The notes under the pieces: generated by a model
The model's input: only the letters and a program-made list of their open reading frames with translations
The model's database searches: none
What the model was told of the DNA's origin: nothing
Assembly (NCBI RefSeq): GCF_009725755.1
Contig: NZ_WNIJ01000001.1
Coordinates: 992,001 to 1,056,000, forward strand
DNA length: 64,000 bases
Direction of reading: 5' to 3'
DNA from: Bombella sp. ESL0385
GTDB taxonomy: Bacteria > Pseudomonadota > Alphaproteobacteria > Acetobacterales > Acetobacteraceae
Translations under genes and position numbers: made by a program
Shown: positions 34,814-41,937 of the stretch, one piece after another
How the letters are laid out: every line of letters begins with the position of its first letter
Position numbering within the stretch: the stretch's first letter is position 1

Positions 34814-35797
34814 ATGAAAGAAATTGTTGCCGTTGATATTGGTGGCACCCACGCACGTTTTGCCATTGCGCAAGTTAAAGAGGGCAAAGTTGTCTCTCTA
34901 GGTGAGGCTACAACGCTAAAATGTGCCGAGCATGCTTCGCTTGCATTGGCATGGGAGGCTTTTGAGCGGTCTTTGGGTCGTTCCGCCCCACGGGAGGCCG
35001 GTATTGCTGTGGCTTGCCCTATTAACGGCGACATCCTCAAAATGACTAACAATCCATGGATTATCCAGCCAGCTCAATTAGGAGCACGGTTGCATTTAGA
35101 TGATTTTGTGTTGGTCAATGATTTTGGTGCGATTGGACATGCTGTTGCTCAAGTCGGCCCGGAATATATGAATCATCTCTGTGGCCCCAACACAGACCTG
35201 CCGAATACGGGAACGATTACGATTTTAGGCCCCGGCACAGGCCTCGGTGTTGCACTTCTTCTGCGGAGAGAGCAGGGGTATCATGTGATTGAGACAGAAG
35301 GCGGGCATATGGATTTCTCTCCGCTTGATGCCATTGATGATCATATTCTCTGCGCCTTGCGGGCACGTTTCCGCCGTGTCTCTGTGGAGCGAATCGTCTC
35401 TGGTCCGGGGCTGACAAATCTTTATGAAGTCATCGCGGAATTGCAGGACCGCCCTGTCACTATCAAGGATAATCGTGCCTTGTGGACAACAGCGATGGAA
35501 GGGACGGATAATCTCGCTGCGGCTGCGTTAGAGCGTTTCTTCCTTAGTTTGGGGGCTGTGGCTGGGGACTTAGCTCTTGCTCATGGTGCGCATGGTGTTG
35601 TGGTTGCTGGGGGCCTTGGGCAAAGATTAGCGAATATTCTGCCTCATTCTGGTTTTGCAGAGCGTTTCTTAGCGAAAGGGCGTTTTGAAACTATGATGAG
35701 CGAAATGCCTGTAAAGATTATTACGCATCCTCAGCCGGGCCTTTATGGGGCGGCGGCGGCTTATGCAAGCAAGCTTGCTCATAAAGTCAAAGCTTAA
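34814..35797 (+). CDS. glk: glucokinase
   Basis: Glucokinase phosphorylates glucose to glucose 6-phosphate. The 327-residue protein has the phosphate-1 motif AVDIGGTHARFAIA, PINGDILKMTNNPW, VLVNDFGAIGHAV (catalytic Asp region), GPGTGLGVALL, ETEGGHMDFSP (substrate Glu-His) and HGVVVAGGLGQRL. It belongs to the proteobacterial Glk family rather than ROK. Start at 34814 is chosen for AAGGACGAG upstream; in-frame ATGs at 34784 and 34799 are alternatives. A GGGTTC/GAACCC stem-loop lies about 15 bases after the stop and may end transcription, though no T run follows. Confidence 0.92.
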   Translation: MKEIVAVDIGGTHARFAIAQVKEGKVVSLGEATTLKCAEHASLALAWEAFERSLGRSAPREAGIAVACPINGDILKMTNNPWIIQPAQLGARLHLDDFVLVNDFGAIGHAVAQVGPEYMNHLCGPNTDLPNTGTITILGPGTGLGVALLLRREQGYHVIETEGGHMDFSPLDAIDDHILCALRARFRRVSVERIVSGPGLTNLYEVIAELQDRPVTIKDNRALWTTAMEGTDNLAAAALERFFLSLGAVAGDLALAHGAHGVVVAGGLGQRLANILPHSGFAERFLAKGRFETMMSEMPVKIITHPQPGLYGAAAAYASKLAHKVKA

Positions 35798-35863
35798 GGC
35801 ATCTTTTATAGGGTTCTCTCGCTTAGAAGGTGAGGGAACCCTCTCCATAAAGGGGCGTAGAAG

Positions 35864-36499
35864 GTGAGGTTCACTCCTTTTGTCATGGTGATTCTTGCAG
35901 GGCTTGCTGGCTATGCTGGCTTTGTAGCAGGGCATCATAGGCCATCCTTTACGAGGTCACGTCTCCCGCCACCACCTGCTTTGGGCTCGCGAGATGCTGA
36001 GCTGGATAAGCAGATATATCTAACAACGCGACAGTTGATAGGATCGGCACGATGGCAACAAGCCGTTGAGGATGCAAAACTGAATGATGAAGGGACTGTT
36101 CAAGCTTTTGTAGAGGTTGAACAACTGCATCTCTCCCCGGTGGAGAAAGAAGCCCTCATGCAGCGATTGAGAGTCGTGCAGGCTATGGCACGCCGCGCTA
36201 TGGGCGGAGAGAAATATATTTGGCAACGCCGCCGCCCCTTTATAGATTATGGCGGGCAAAGTTGCGTTATTGATATTCAACGCTTTCTCACAAGTTGGTC
36301 CTATCCCTCGGGCCACACGGTACGTGCCTACGCGCTAGCATTGGCTTTATCGAAATTATACCCCGAACATCGAGCTGCCTTCCTAGCAAAAGCCCATCAA
36401 TTTGCAGAAAGTCGCGTGATTTGTGGGATGCACTGGGCGTCCGATATTAAGGCAGGTGAAGCATTTGCAACTCGATTGATGGAGACTGTTGCCCCGTAG
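35864..36499 (+). CDS. class A acid phosphatase (PAP2 superfamily), secreted or anchored
   Basis: A 211-residue protein with an N-terminal hydrophobic segment (residues 5-22), a signal or anchor. The phosphatase signature is complete: K-x6-RP (KYIWQRRRP), PSGH (SWSYPSGHT), and SR-x5-H-x3-D (SRVICGMHWASD). These are the catalytic residues of bacterial class A non-specific acid phosphatases, which use a phospho-histidine intermediate in the periplasm. Start is GTG at 35864 with an AGGGGCG upstream. It lies 66 bases after glk and directly before the AT-rich accessory segment. Confidence 0.85.
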   Translation: MRFTPFVMVILAGLAGYAGFVAGHHRPSFTRSRLPPPPALGSRDAELDKQIYLTTRQLIGSARWQQAVEDAKLNDEGTVQAFVEVEQLHLSPVEKEALMQRLRVVQAMARRAMGGEKYIWQRRRPFIDYGGQSCVIDIQRFLTSWSYPSGHTVRAYALALALSKLYPEHRAAFLAKAHQFAESRVICGMHWASDIKAGEAFATRLMETVAP

Positions 36500-36676
36500 C
36501 TAGGCGTATGCGTGCAATGGGCATAAAAGCTAGATTTTATTCAGTTTAGAGGCTCCTTTGCAGTGTCATCCTTATTATGAGGGACTGCGAATAAAGTTAC
36601 CCAATGTTGCTATACAATTCGGGGTTTGGTGAGGGGATTGCTTCTTAATAATCCCTTCTCTATTCCAGTGATTCAG

Positions 36677-36688
36677 TATAATTATAAT
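36677..36688 (+). promoter_or_regulatory. two overlapping TATAAT boxes before the Sel1-repeat gene
   Basis: TATAAT occurs twice, at 36677-36682 and 36683-36688, in a very AT-rich stretch 30-40 bases before the start codon. No convincing TTGACA is seen at the right distance. The rest of the 218-base gap after the phosphatase gene holds a GGGATT/AATCCC stem-loop (about 36631-36661) and nothing else I can name. Confidence 0.35.
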
Positions 36689-36717
36689 ATCAATAATGGA
36701 TTTATATGGAGTTTAAT

Positions 36718-38142
36718 ATGAGAAAGAGCGTAATTGGTTTATTTATTCTCTCAAGTTTCTTACCCCTAAAAGCATATGGATATCCTAAAGTTAAAAAAGA
36801 TAATGTGCAGTATAATTCGGAGGGTTCCTATGAAAGAGGCCGAGGAATACCGCAAGATTATGAGAAAGTATTTGAACGGTACCAAAAAGCAGCGGAGCAA
36901 GGAGATGCTAAGGCTCAGTATAATTTGGGAGTTTCTTACGAAAACGGTGAAGGGGTTCCGCAGGATTATAAAAAAGCTGTTGAGTGGTATCAGAAAGCAG
37001 CAGAGCAAGGGTATGCTCCAGCTCAGTATAATTTAGGATTTTCCTATTATCATGGCCAAGGAGTTCCGCAGGATTATAAAAAAGCTGTTGAGTGGTATCA
37101 GAAAGCAGCAGAGCAAGGGTATGCTCCAGCTCAGTATAATTTAGGATTTTCCTATTATCATGGCCAAGGAGTTCCGCAGAATCATGAGAAAGCGGATGAA
37201 TGGTTGCAAAAGGCAGCAGAGCGAGGAGATGCTAAGGCTCAGTTTAGTTTGGGGATTCTTTATTATAACGGCGAAGGAGTTCCGCAGAATTATAAGAAAG
37301 CTGTTGAGTGGTACCAGAAAGCAGCGGAGCAAGGGTTTGCTCTTGCTCAGTTTAATCTAGGAGTTGCCTACGATATTGGTCAAGGGGTTCCGCAGGATTA
37401 TAAGAAAGCATTTGAATGGTTGCAAAAAGCAGCGGAGCAAGGAGATGTTAAGGCTCAGTTTAAGTTAGGGGTCCTTTATCATGATGGCCAAGGAGTTCCG
37501 CAGAATTATAAGAAAGCTGTTGAGTGGCTCCAAAAGGCAGCTGACCAAGGGTATACTGACGCTCAGTATAATTTAGGGATCCTTTATTCTGATGGCCGAG
37601 GAGTTCCGCAGGATTATAAGAAAGCTGTTGAGTGGCTCCAAAAGGCAGCTGACCAAGGGTTTGCTCTTGCTCAATCTAATTTAGGATTTTCCTATGCTAT
37701 CGGCCAAGGCGTGCCACGGAATTACGAGAAAGCTGCTGAGTGTTTCCAAAAGGCAGCGGAACAAGGGTTGGCTGACGGTCAGTATAATTTAGGATTTTCT
37801 TACGAAAACGGCAAAGGAGTTCCGCAGGATTATAAGAAAGCCATTGAATGGTACCAGAAAGCAGCAGAGCAAGGGGTGGCTGACGCTCAGTATAAGTTAG
37901 GATTTTTTTATGATAACGGCGAAGGAGTTCCGCAGGATTATAAGAAAGCAGCGGAGTGGTATCAAAAAGCTGCTGACCAAGGGTCTGCCTCAGCTCAGTA
38001 TAGGTTAGGACTTTTCTATGCTATTGGCCGAGGAGTTCCAAGGGATTATACGAAAGCTATTGGATGGTTCCAAAAAGCAGCGGAGCAAGGGTTTGCTCAA
38101 GCAAAATCTATACTAAAAGAATTCTCAAAAAGTCAGCCTTAA
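36718..38142 (+). CDS. secreted Sel1-like repeat protein with 12 repeats
   Basis: A 474-residue protein with a signal peptide (MRKSVIGLFILSSFLPLKAYG) and twelve 36-residue Sel1-like repeats from about residue 45 to the end. Each has the form GVPQDYKKAVEWYQKAAEQG, then about 16 residues with AQYNLG. These fold as paired helices and usually bind other proteins. Repeats 2 and 3 are identical. Start at 36718 is set by GGAG six bases upstream; an in-frame ATG at 36706 contains that site. The DNA is clearly more AT-rich than the flanking core genes. A secreted or periplasmic binding role is inferred; the partner is unknown. Left-hand gene of the accessory segment. Confidence 0.82.
   Translation: MRKSVIGLFILSSFLPLKAYGYPKVKKDNVQYNSEGSYERGRGIPQDYEKVFERYQKAAEQGDAKAQYNLGVSYENGEGVPQDYKKAVEWYQKAAEQGYAPAQYNLGFSYYHGQGVPQDYKKAVEWYQKAAEQGYAPAQYNLGFSYYHGQGVPQNHEKADEWLQKAAERGDAKAQFSLGILYYNGEGVPQNYKKAVEWYQKAAEQGFALAQFNLGVAYDIGQGVPQDYKKAFEWLQKAAEQGDVKAQFKLGVLYHDGQGVPQNYKKAVEWLQKAADQGYTDAQYNLGILYSDGRGVPQDYKKAVEWLQKAADQGFALAQSNLGFSYAIGQGVPRNYEKAAECFQKAAEQGLADGQYNLGFSYENGKGVPQDYKKAIEWYQKAAEQGVADAQYKLGFFYDNGEGVPQDYKKAAEWYQKAADQGSASAQYRLGLFYAIGRGVPRDYTKAIGWFQKAAEQGFAQAKSILKEFSKSQP
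36952..37167 (+). repeat. 108-bp tandem duplication inside the Sel1-repeat gene
   Basis: Positions 36952-37059 and 37060-37167 are two adjacent copies of a 108-base unit that differ by one base that I can see (GGGGTT versus GGAGTT). The unit equals three turns of 36 bases, exactly one Sel1 repeat, so frame is kept. The other repeats are much more diverged, which marks this as a recent duplication. Confidence 0.9.
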
Positions 38143-38265
38143 ATACATTATATATGTGCTGCCCCGTAAGGTGTGGAATTAGCGCATCGGTCATGTCGAG
38201 TGTGGGTCCGTTTCTTCATGCCTTTTTGATGTTGTAGCATAATTTCGTTGTAGGGGGGTGAAGAC

Positions 38266-39309
38266 ATGTTACGGTTGGGGGTTGTGATGCGGGGATTTGT
38301 TGCGGGGATTTTGAGTTTTGTGGCGTTTGTTTTGATGCCTGGTTTGGGTGTTTGTGCTGATGGGATACCGCCTATAGAGGAGGGGTTGAAGATGGTTGCG
38401 GCGCAGCAGCAATATGCGTTGCAGCGGATGGGCTTGAGTGCGTCGTTAGCGCGGCAGGCTTTGTGGGGGGCGAAGTATAAGCCTGAGTCTATGTGCGCGC
38501 AGCATGTGAGTTTGCTGTTGAGCGGGTATGATGCGTTGCATCCTGAGTTCCCTGATGATGGGCCGCCGGATAAGGATAGGCAGGAGCGTATTCGCTTAGC
38601 GAATTCTGGGTCATGGCGGTTTGTTTACGATATTGAGCAAGTGCATATTTGTAGTAAGGCCTTTTTGGATAAGACGCCTGCGAAGCCTGTAGTTCGTAAT
38701 CATGCAGAGGTGGTTGCAAGGGACTTTCTAACCGATCGTCAAGGGACGATTAAGGCAATGATTGACGCTGGTGTAGAAAAAGGTGTTGCGGAGAGTGCAG
38801 CTGTTCTTTTAACGACTCAAAAAGGAAGGTTTGAAGCCTGTGCTGTGACAGTAGACCTTTTATTGCACGCTCATCAACCGTTGATGGGGCTGGATACGGA
38901 TATTGCCCGGGAGTTGAATGCTCGGAGTTTTGAAACAGCGGAAACAGATTGTGACATTGGGCGGATGTATCAAGACCCGAATGCGGAAGACCCTTATGCG
39001 CCATCGATTGAGCGGTTATTGAAGGCTTTTCGGGAGGACCGGAAGGGGACGATTAAGAGGTTGAAGAAAGTGGGCGTCCGATGGGATCATGCTGAGGATG
39101 CGGCAGATTTAGTTCTTTCCCAGAAGGGGCGTTATTGGCGTTGCGCGGTTATTGTAGGGGGGTTGTTGGATAATATGGGGTATGAGTGGGGGGATATTAC
39201 CCATCATGTAGATGCGATAAATAAGGGGTTTTATTACGTAGGGAGTACGGTTGGCGATGGGGTTTGTGATGTGGATAATATGAATCATGACCCGCGAGAG
39301 GGATGGTAG
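38266..39309 (+). CDS. secreted three-repeat cysteine protein A1, unknown family
   Basis: A 347-residue protein I do not recognise. After a signal peptide (MRGFVAGIL, core, cleavage near GVCA) it consists of three diverged units of about 90-100 residues. Each has a basic helix-like start, a K-x-x-R/S...CA motif, a run of hydrophobics (LLL or GGLL), then a stretch ending in a second cysteine. The pairs are MCAQHV/HICSK, ACAVTV/DCDIG and RCAVIVGG/VCDVDNM, so three disulfides are possible. Units 2 and 3 share FxxDRKGTIK and AExAA. Start at 38266 has a strong GGGGTG site; ATG at 38287 is the one conserved with the paralogue. A near-identical paralogue (A2) lies 1.7 kb downstream. Confidence 0.7.
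   Translation: MLRLGVVMRGFVAGILSFVAFVLMPGLGVCADGIPPIEEGLKMVAAQQQYALQRMGLSASLARQALWGAKYKPESMCAQHVSLLLSGYDALHPEFPDDGPPDKDRQERIRLANSGSWRFVYDIEQVHICSKAFLDKTPAKPVVRNHAEVVARDFLTDRQGTIKAMIDAGVEKGVAESAAVLLTTQKGRFEACAVTVDLLLHAHQPLMGLDTDIARELNARSFETAETDCDIGRMYQDPNAEDPYAPSIERLLKAFREDRKGTIKRLKKVGVRWDHAEDAADLVLSQKGRYWRCAVIVGGLLDNMGYEWGDITHHVDAINKGFYYVGSTVGDGVCDVDNMNHDPREGW
38287..38690 (+). repeat. direct repeat unit, copy 1 (5' end of gene A1)
   Basis: About 400 bases from the conserved ATG to the codons for KTPAKP are nearly identical to 40032-40435. After the signal-peptide region I count only about four to five substitutions. A shorter second block of identity codes for MYQDPNAEDPYAPSIERL in both genes. 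It marks tandem duplication of the A/B module. Confidence 0.9.
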
Positions 39310-39318
39310 AGCAAGGGG

Positions 39319-39927
39319 TTAGGTTGCTCCGTTGTGAGGTGGTTTTTGGCCGAGATTGGTGCGGATGCAATCTATGGTTGTGTGCCATTTGCCTTCCGCT
39401 ATTTCTGTTGAGACTTCATGTTGGATGGCAATGGGGAGCCATAGGCCATCCCAAGGGGCTTTGCTGATAAGCTGGTGACTTTGGTTGGTGAGGCTGTTCG
39501 GTTGGCTTTGTGGAGGGAGCCAGTTTGCGGGAGCGTATTTGCTATCTAGGGTGAATGGTTGCCAGAAGGCGATGTCTGGGCGGAGGAGTGTTGTGATGGT
39601 TGTTCCGGCCTCGTTATATTTGGGGTAGCCAACCATACCATTTTGGGCGGAGATGATGGGTATTGATTTTTCTTGCCCATTTGGAGGGGTGCCAGTGTAG
39701 GAGCCGCCCCAGATTTCAACTACCCCTAGATGGGCTGTTGTTTGGGAGATTTGCTGCTTGTAGCTGTTGGGGAGGTTGTTAGTCTCGTCTTGCGTAATGG
39801 GGGTGTAAGGTCGGATATTATATTTGATATGTGTTGCGTTTACAACCCCCTTTATTTGGTCTAGCGCAGTCCCAGAGCGGTAATGGTTGGTGAGGGGGGC
39901 GTTGTTATCATCGCTCACAGAGAGCAT
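39319..39927 (-). CDS. phage baseplate hub-like protein B1, apparently lacking its N-terminus
   Basis: A 202-residue protein rich in Gln, Thr, Asn and Pro. The stretch NGMVGYPKYNEAGTTITTLL, RPDI, then WDGLWLPIAIQHEVSTEIAE, GKWHTTIDC follows a pattern I know from C-terminal parts of phage baseplate-hub or tail proteins: an IG-P-x-T...V-x-x-L-x-P segment, then HxxDxxxxxWxTxLxC. This is a weak, memory-based match. The frame continues open upstream of the ATG at 39927 with protein-like codons (FLNHVLPGRTSIM) up to the junction with gene A2 near 40020. So the real N-terminus was probably cut off by the duplication. It has no ribosome site that I can see. A decayed second copy lies at 41143-41376. 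Confidence 0.45.
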   Translation of the reverse strand: MLSVSDDNNAPLTNHYRSGTALDQIKGVVNATHIKYNIRPYTPITQDETNNLPNSYKQQISQTTAHLGVVEIWGGSYTGTPPNGQEKSIPIISAQNGMVGYPKYNEAGTTITTLLRPDIAFWQPFTLDSKYAPANWLPPQSQPNSLTNQSHQLISKAPWDGLWLPIAIQHEVSTEIAEGKWHTTIDCIRTNLGQKPPHNGAT

Positions 39928-40031
39928 GATGCTGGTGCGGCCGGGAAGAACGTGGTTGAGGAATGTTAAGGTGACAATATGGTTTATTTGTTGATAGGGT
40001 GGCTTTGACTTTGTGATTATTGGGGGGTGTG

Positions 40032-40435
40032 ATGCGGGGCATTGTTGCGGGTATTTTGAGTTTTGCGGCGTTTATTTTGGTGTCTGGTTTGGGTGTTTGT
40101 GCTGATGGGATACCGCCTATAGAGGAGGGGTTGAAGATGGTTGCGGCGCAGCAGCAATATGCGTTGCAGCGGATGGGCTTGAGTGCGGCGTTAGCGCGGC
40201 AGGCTTTGTGGGGGGCGAAGTATAAGCCTGAGTCTATGTGCGCGCAGCATGTGAGTTTGCTGTTGAGCGGGTATGATGCGTTGCATCCTGAGTTCCCTGA
40301 TGATGGGCCGCCGGATAAGGATAGGCAGGAGCGTATTCGCTTAGCGAATTCTGGGTCGTGGCGGTTTGTTTACGATATTGAGCAGGTGCATATTTGTAGC
40401 AAGGCCTTTTTGGATAAGACGCCTGCGAAGCCTGC
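40032..40435 (+). repeat. direct repeat unit, copy 2 (5' end of gene A2)
   Basis: This is the partner of 38287-38690. Homology begins a few bases before the ATG, at about 38275 and 40018, which places the duplication junction between B1 and A2. Confidence 0.9.
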
Positions 40436-41090
40436 TTATAACCCGGAGAATGATTCTGTTCAGATTATGGTGCGCGAATTTCGAGAAAATCGGCAGGGTG
40501 TGATTGATGAAATGGTAGAAGGAGGGATTGATAGGTCGGTTGCGGAGAATGCGGCTATTCTCGTGAGCTCACAGAAAGGAAGGTATAGGTGGTGTGCGCA
40601 GACGTTGAATAATGTATTGAATCGTCGGATGCCTGGTATGCCGGTCGGTAAGGAGGATGCGCGCGAGATGAATCTGCGCAGTTATGAGACGGCGGAGAAT
40701 ATTTGTGACGTAGGGTTGATGTATCAAGACCCGAATGCGGAAGACCCTTATGCGCCATCGATTGAGCGGTTGCAGAGAGCTTTTCGGGAGGACCGGAAAG
40801 GGGTGATTAAGAAGTTTGTGAAGGTTGGCGTTAGGCGTATGTGGGCGGAGAATGCAGCGGATTTAGTATTGGCGCAGAAGGGGCGGTATCGACGATGCGC
40901 TGTCATTATGGGAGGATTATTGGATAATATGGGGTATGAGTGGGGGGATATTACCCACCATGTACAGGCGATTAATGAGGGGTTTTATACTACTGGTGGT
41001 TATCCCGGAGGGGGAGGAGGAAGTGGCGTAGGAGATAGTATTTGTGATGTGGATAATATGAACCAAAATCCTCAAGAGGGGTTATGGTGA
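40032..41090 (+). CDS. secreted three-repeat cysteine protein A2, paralogue of A1
   Basis: A 352-residue paralogue of A1 with the same layout: signal peptide (MRGIVAGILSFAAF, cleavage near GVCA), then three cysteine-pair units (MCAQHV/HICSK, WCAQTL/NICDV, RCAVIMGG/SICDV). Unit 1 is almost identical to A1, unit 2 is strongly diverged, the segment before unit 3 is again near-identical, and unit 3 is moderately diverged. A Gly-rich insert (PGGGGGSGVG) precedes the last cysteine. GGGGGG lies just before the ATG. Upstream DNA differs from that of A1 from about 40018 back, so the two copies have different promoters, or A2 may depend on read-through. Function unknown. Confidence 0.7.
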   Translation: MRGIVAGILSFAAFILVSGLGVCADGIPPIEEGLKMVAAQQQYALQRMGLSAALARQALWGAKYKPESMCAQHVSLLLSGYDALHPEFPDDGPPDKDRQERIRLANSGSWRFVYDIEQVHICSKAFLDKTPAKPAYNPENDSVQIMVREFRENRQGVIDEMVEGGIDRSVAENAAILVSSQKGRYRWCAQTLNNVLNRRMPGMPVGKEDAREMNLRSYETAENICDVGLMYQDPNAEDPYAPSIERLQRAFREDRKGVIKKFVKVGVRRMWAENAADLVLAQKGRYRRCAVIMGGLLDNMGYEWGDITHHVQAINEGFYTTGGYPGGGGGSGVGDSICDVDNMNQNPQEGLW

Positions 41091-41142
41091 GGGAGGCGTG
41101 TTTAGGGTTGTGAAGCATTAGGGTATTTCCTATCGAAGGGAC

Positions 41143-41376
41143 GGTTTTTGGCCGAGGTTAGTGCGGATGCAGTCAATGGTTGTGTGCCATTTGCCTTCTT
41201 GCATTTCTGTTGAAACTTCATGTTGGATGGCGATGGGTAGGGGCTTTGCTGATAAGCTGGTGACTTTGGTTGGTGAGGCTGTTCGGTTGGTTGGGGGAAG
41301 GAAGCCAATTTTGAGGGGCGTATTTGCTCTCTAATATAAGAGGTTGCCAGAAGGCGATGTCTGGGCGAAGGAGTGG
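41143..41376 (-). pseudogene. decayed second copy of gene B (B2)
   Basis: DNA here aligns with the C-terminal third of B1 (39343 to about 39590), for example the shared stretches GGTTTTTGGCCGAG, TTTGCTGATAAGCTGGTGAC and GCCAGAAGGCGATGTCTGGG. Small deletions, one of about 17 bases where B1 encodes WDGLWLP, break the frame, so no matching protein can be made. Homology stops near 41376, right where the integrase remnant begins. It proves that A and B were duplicated as a unit. Confidence 0.85.
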
Positions 41377-41380
41377 TTCT

Positions 41381-41572
41381 TTATGATACGGCCATGGTAA
41401 ACTCAGCCCTAGCTTTATCTCGCAGGCGTCTGGCCTCTGCTAGCGTTATCTTTGGATATTATTGTTCGAACTTTATTGGCTGTAACTTAGGCCCGTTGGG
41501 CCAAACCAGTATATAAAGCCCCTGTGAGTTAGTAATCTTATACTTACTGCGGATTCTGTTATCTATCCCGCC
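41381..41572 (-). pseudogene. remnant of tyrosine integrase N-terminal domain
   Basis: Read on the minus strand, this gives IDNRIRSKYKITNSQGLYIL, then VWPNGPKL, a short disrupted part ending in a stop codon, then YPKITLAEARRLRDKARAEF and another stop. The pieces match the N-terminal DUF4102-type domain of P4-like phage integrases (usual forms: YKLTDxxGLYLLVxPNGSKLW and GxYPxVSLAEARxLRDxAR). About 20 residues between them are missing and no catalytic domain follows, so it is dead. It lies about 144 bases beyond the 3' end of tRNA-Cys, in the orientation expected for an element integrated there. Confidence 0.75.
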
Positions 41573-41715
41573 TCAACGCTATGCCTGTCAGCATACCTTT
41601 TCAAAATCATGGGATACACCGGGGCGCATCAAAACCAACCGGAATGGTCGATACCCTGAGAAAGGCCGTTACTCAAGGGGCAGGGGGCGCACTGGAAGAG
41701 AGCGAGATAACACTG
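41573..41715. other. spacer between integrase remnant and tRNA-Cys
   Basis: I find no gene here. The stretch is where an attachment site would lie. I looked for a repeat of the tRNA 3' end elsewhere in 36.5-41.7 kb and saw none by eye. Confidence 0.4.
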
Positions 41716-41789
41716 TGGAGGTCTGGGCGGGAATCGAACCCACATACGCGGATTTGCAGTCCGATGCATAGCCATTCTGCCACCAGACC
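41716..41789 (-). tRNA. tRNA-Cys (anticodon GCA)
   Basis: A 74-base cloverleaf on the minus strand. The acceptor stem GGTCTGG pairs with CCAGACC, followed by T and an encoded CCA end. The D arm, anticodon stem CGGA/TCCG with loop CTGCAAA (anticodon GCA at 41755-41757) and T arm with GTTCGATTC are all visible. It borders the accessory segment, with the integrase remnant beyond its 3' end, a classic integration target. Confidence 0.95.
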
Positions 41790-41937
41790 TCAGCTGCGCT
41801 CTCTCTATTAAAGATTATGTCGCTCCGGTCAATAGGGAAAAAACATTCAAGATTTTTTTTACTTATTTTTCACCCTGTTCTGCCTTATACTCACGCCAAT
41901 GGTTTTTTGTAACTGCAGGCCCTGATAGATTATCGCT

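Noticed and set aside
35811-35842. Stem-loop after glk as a terminator
   Set aside because: The stem is good but no T run follows on either strand, so it is mentioned in the glk entry and not listed as a terminator.
36850-38130. Regularly spaced repeats of 108 bases, considered as a CRISPR array
   Set aside because: The period is three times 36 bases, stays in frame, and encodes Sel1 repeats; no spacers.
36500-38265. Left attachment site as a copy of the tRNA-Cys 3' end
   Set aside because: Searched by eye for the TGGAGGTCTGGGCGG stretch and variants; none seen, so the left edge of the island is not fixed.
41102-41308. 68-codon frame on the minus strand
   Set aside because: It covers the B2 remnant but in a different frame from the B protein, so it is not a true product.
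41581-41811. 76-codon frame on the plus strand
   Set aside because: It runs through tRNA-Cys on the opposite strand; the tRNA explains the sequence.
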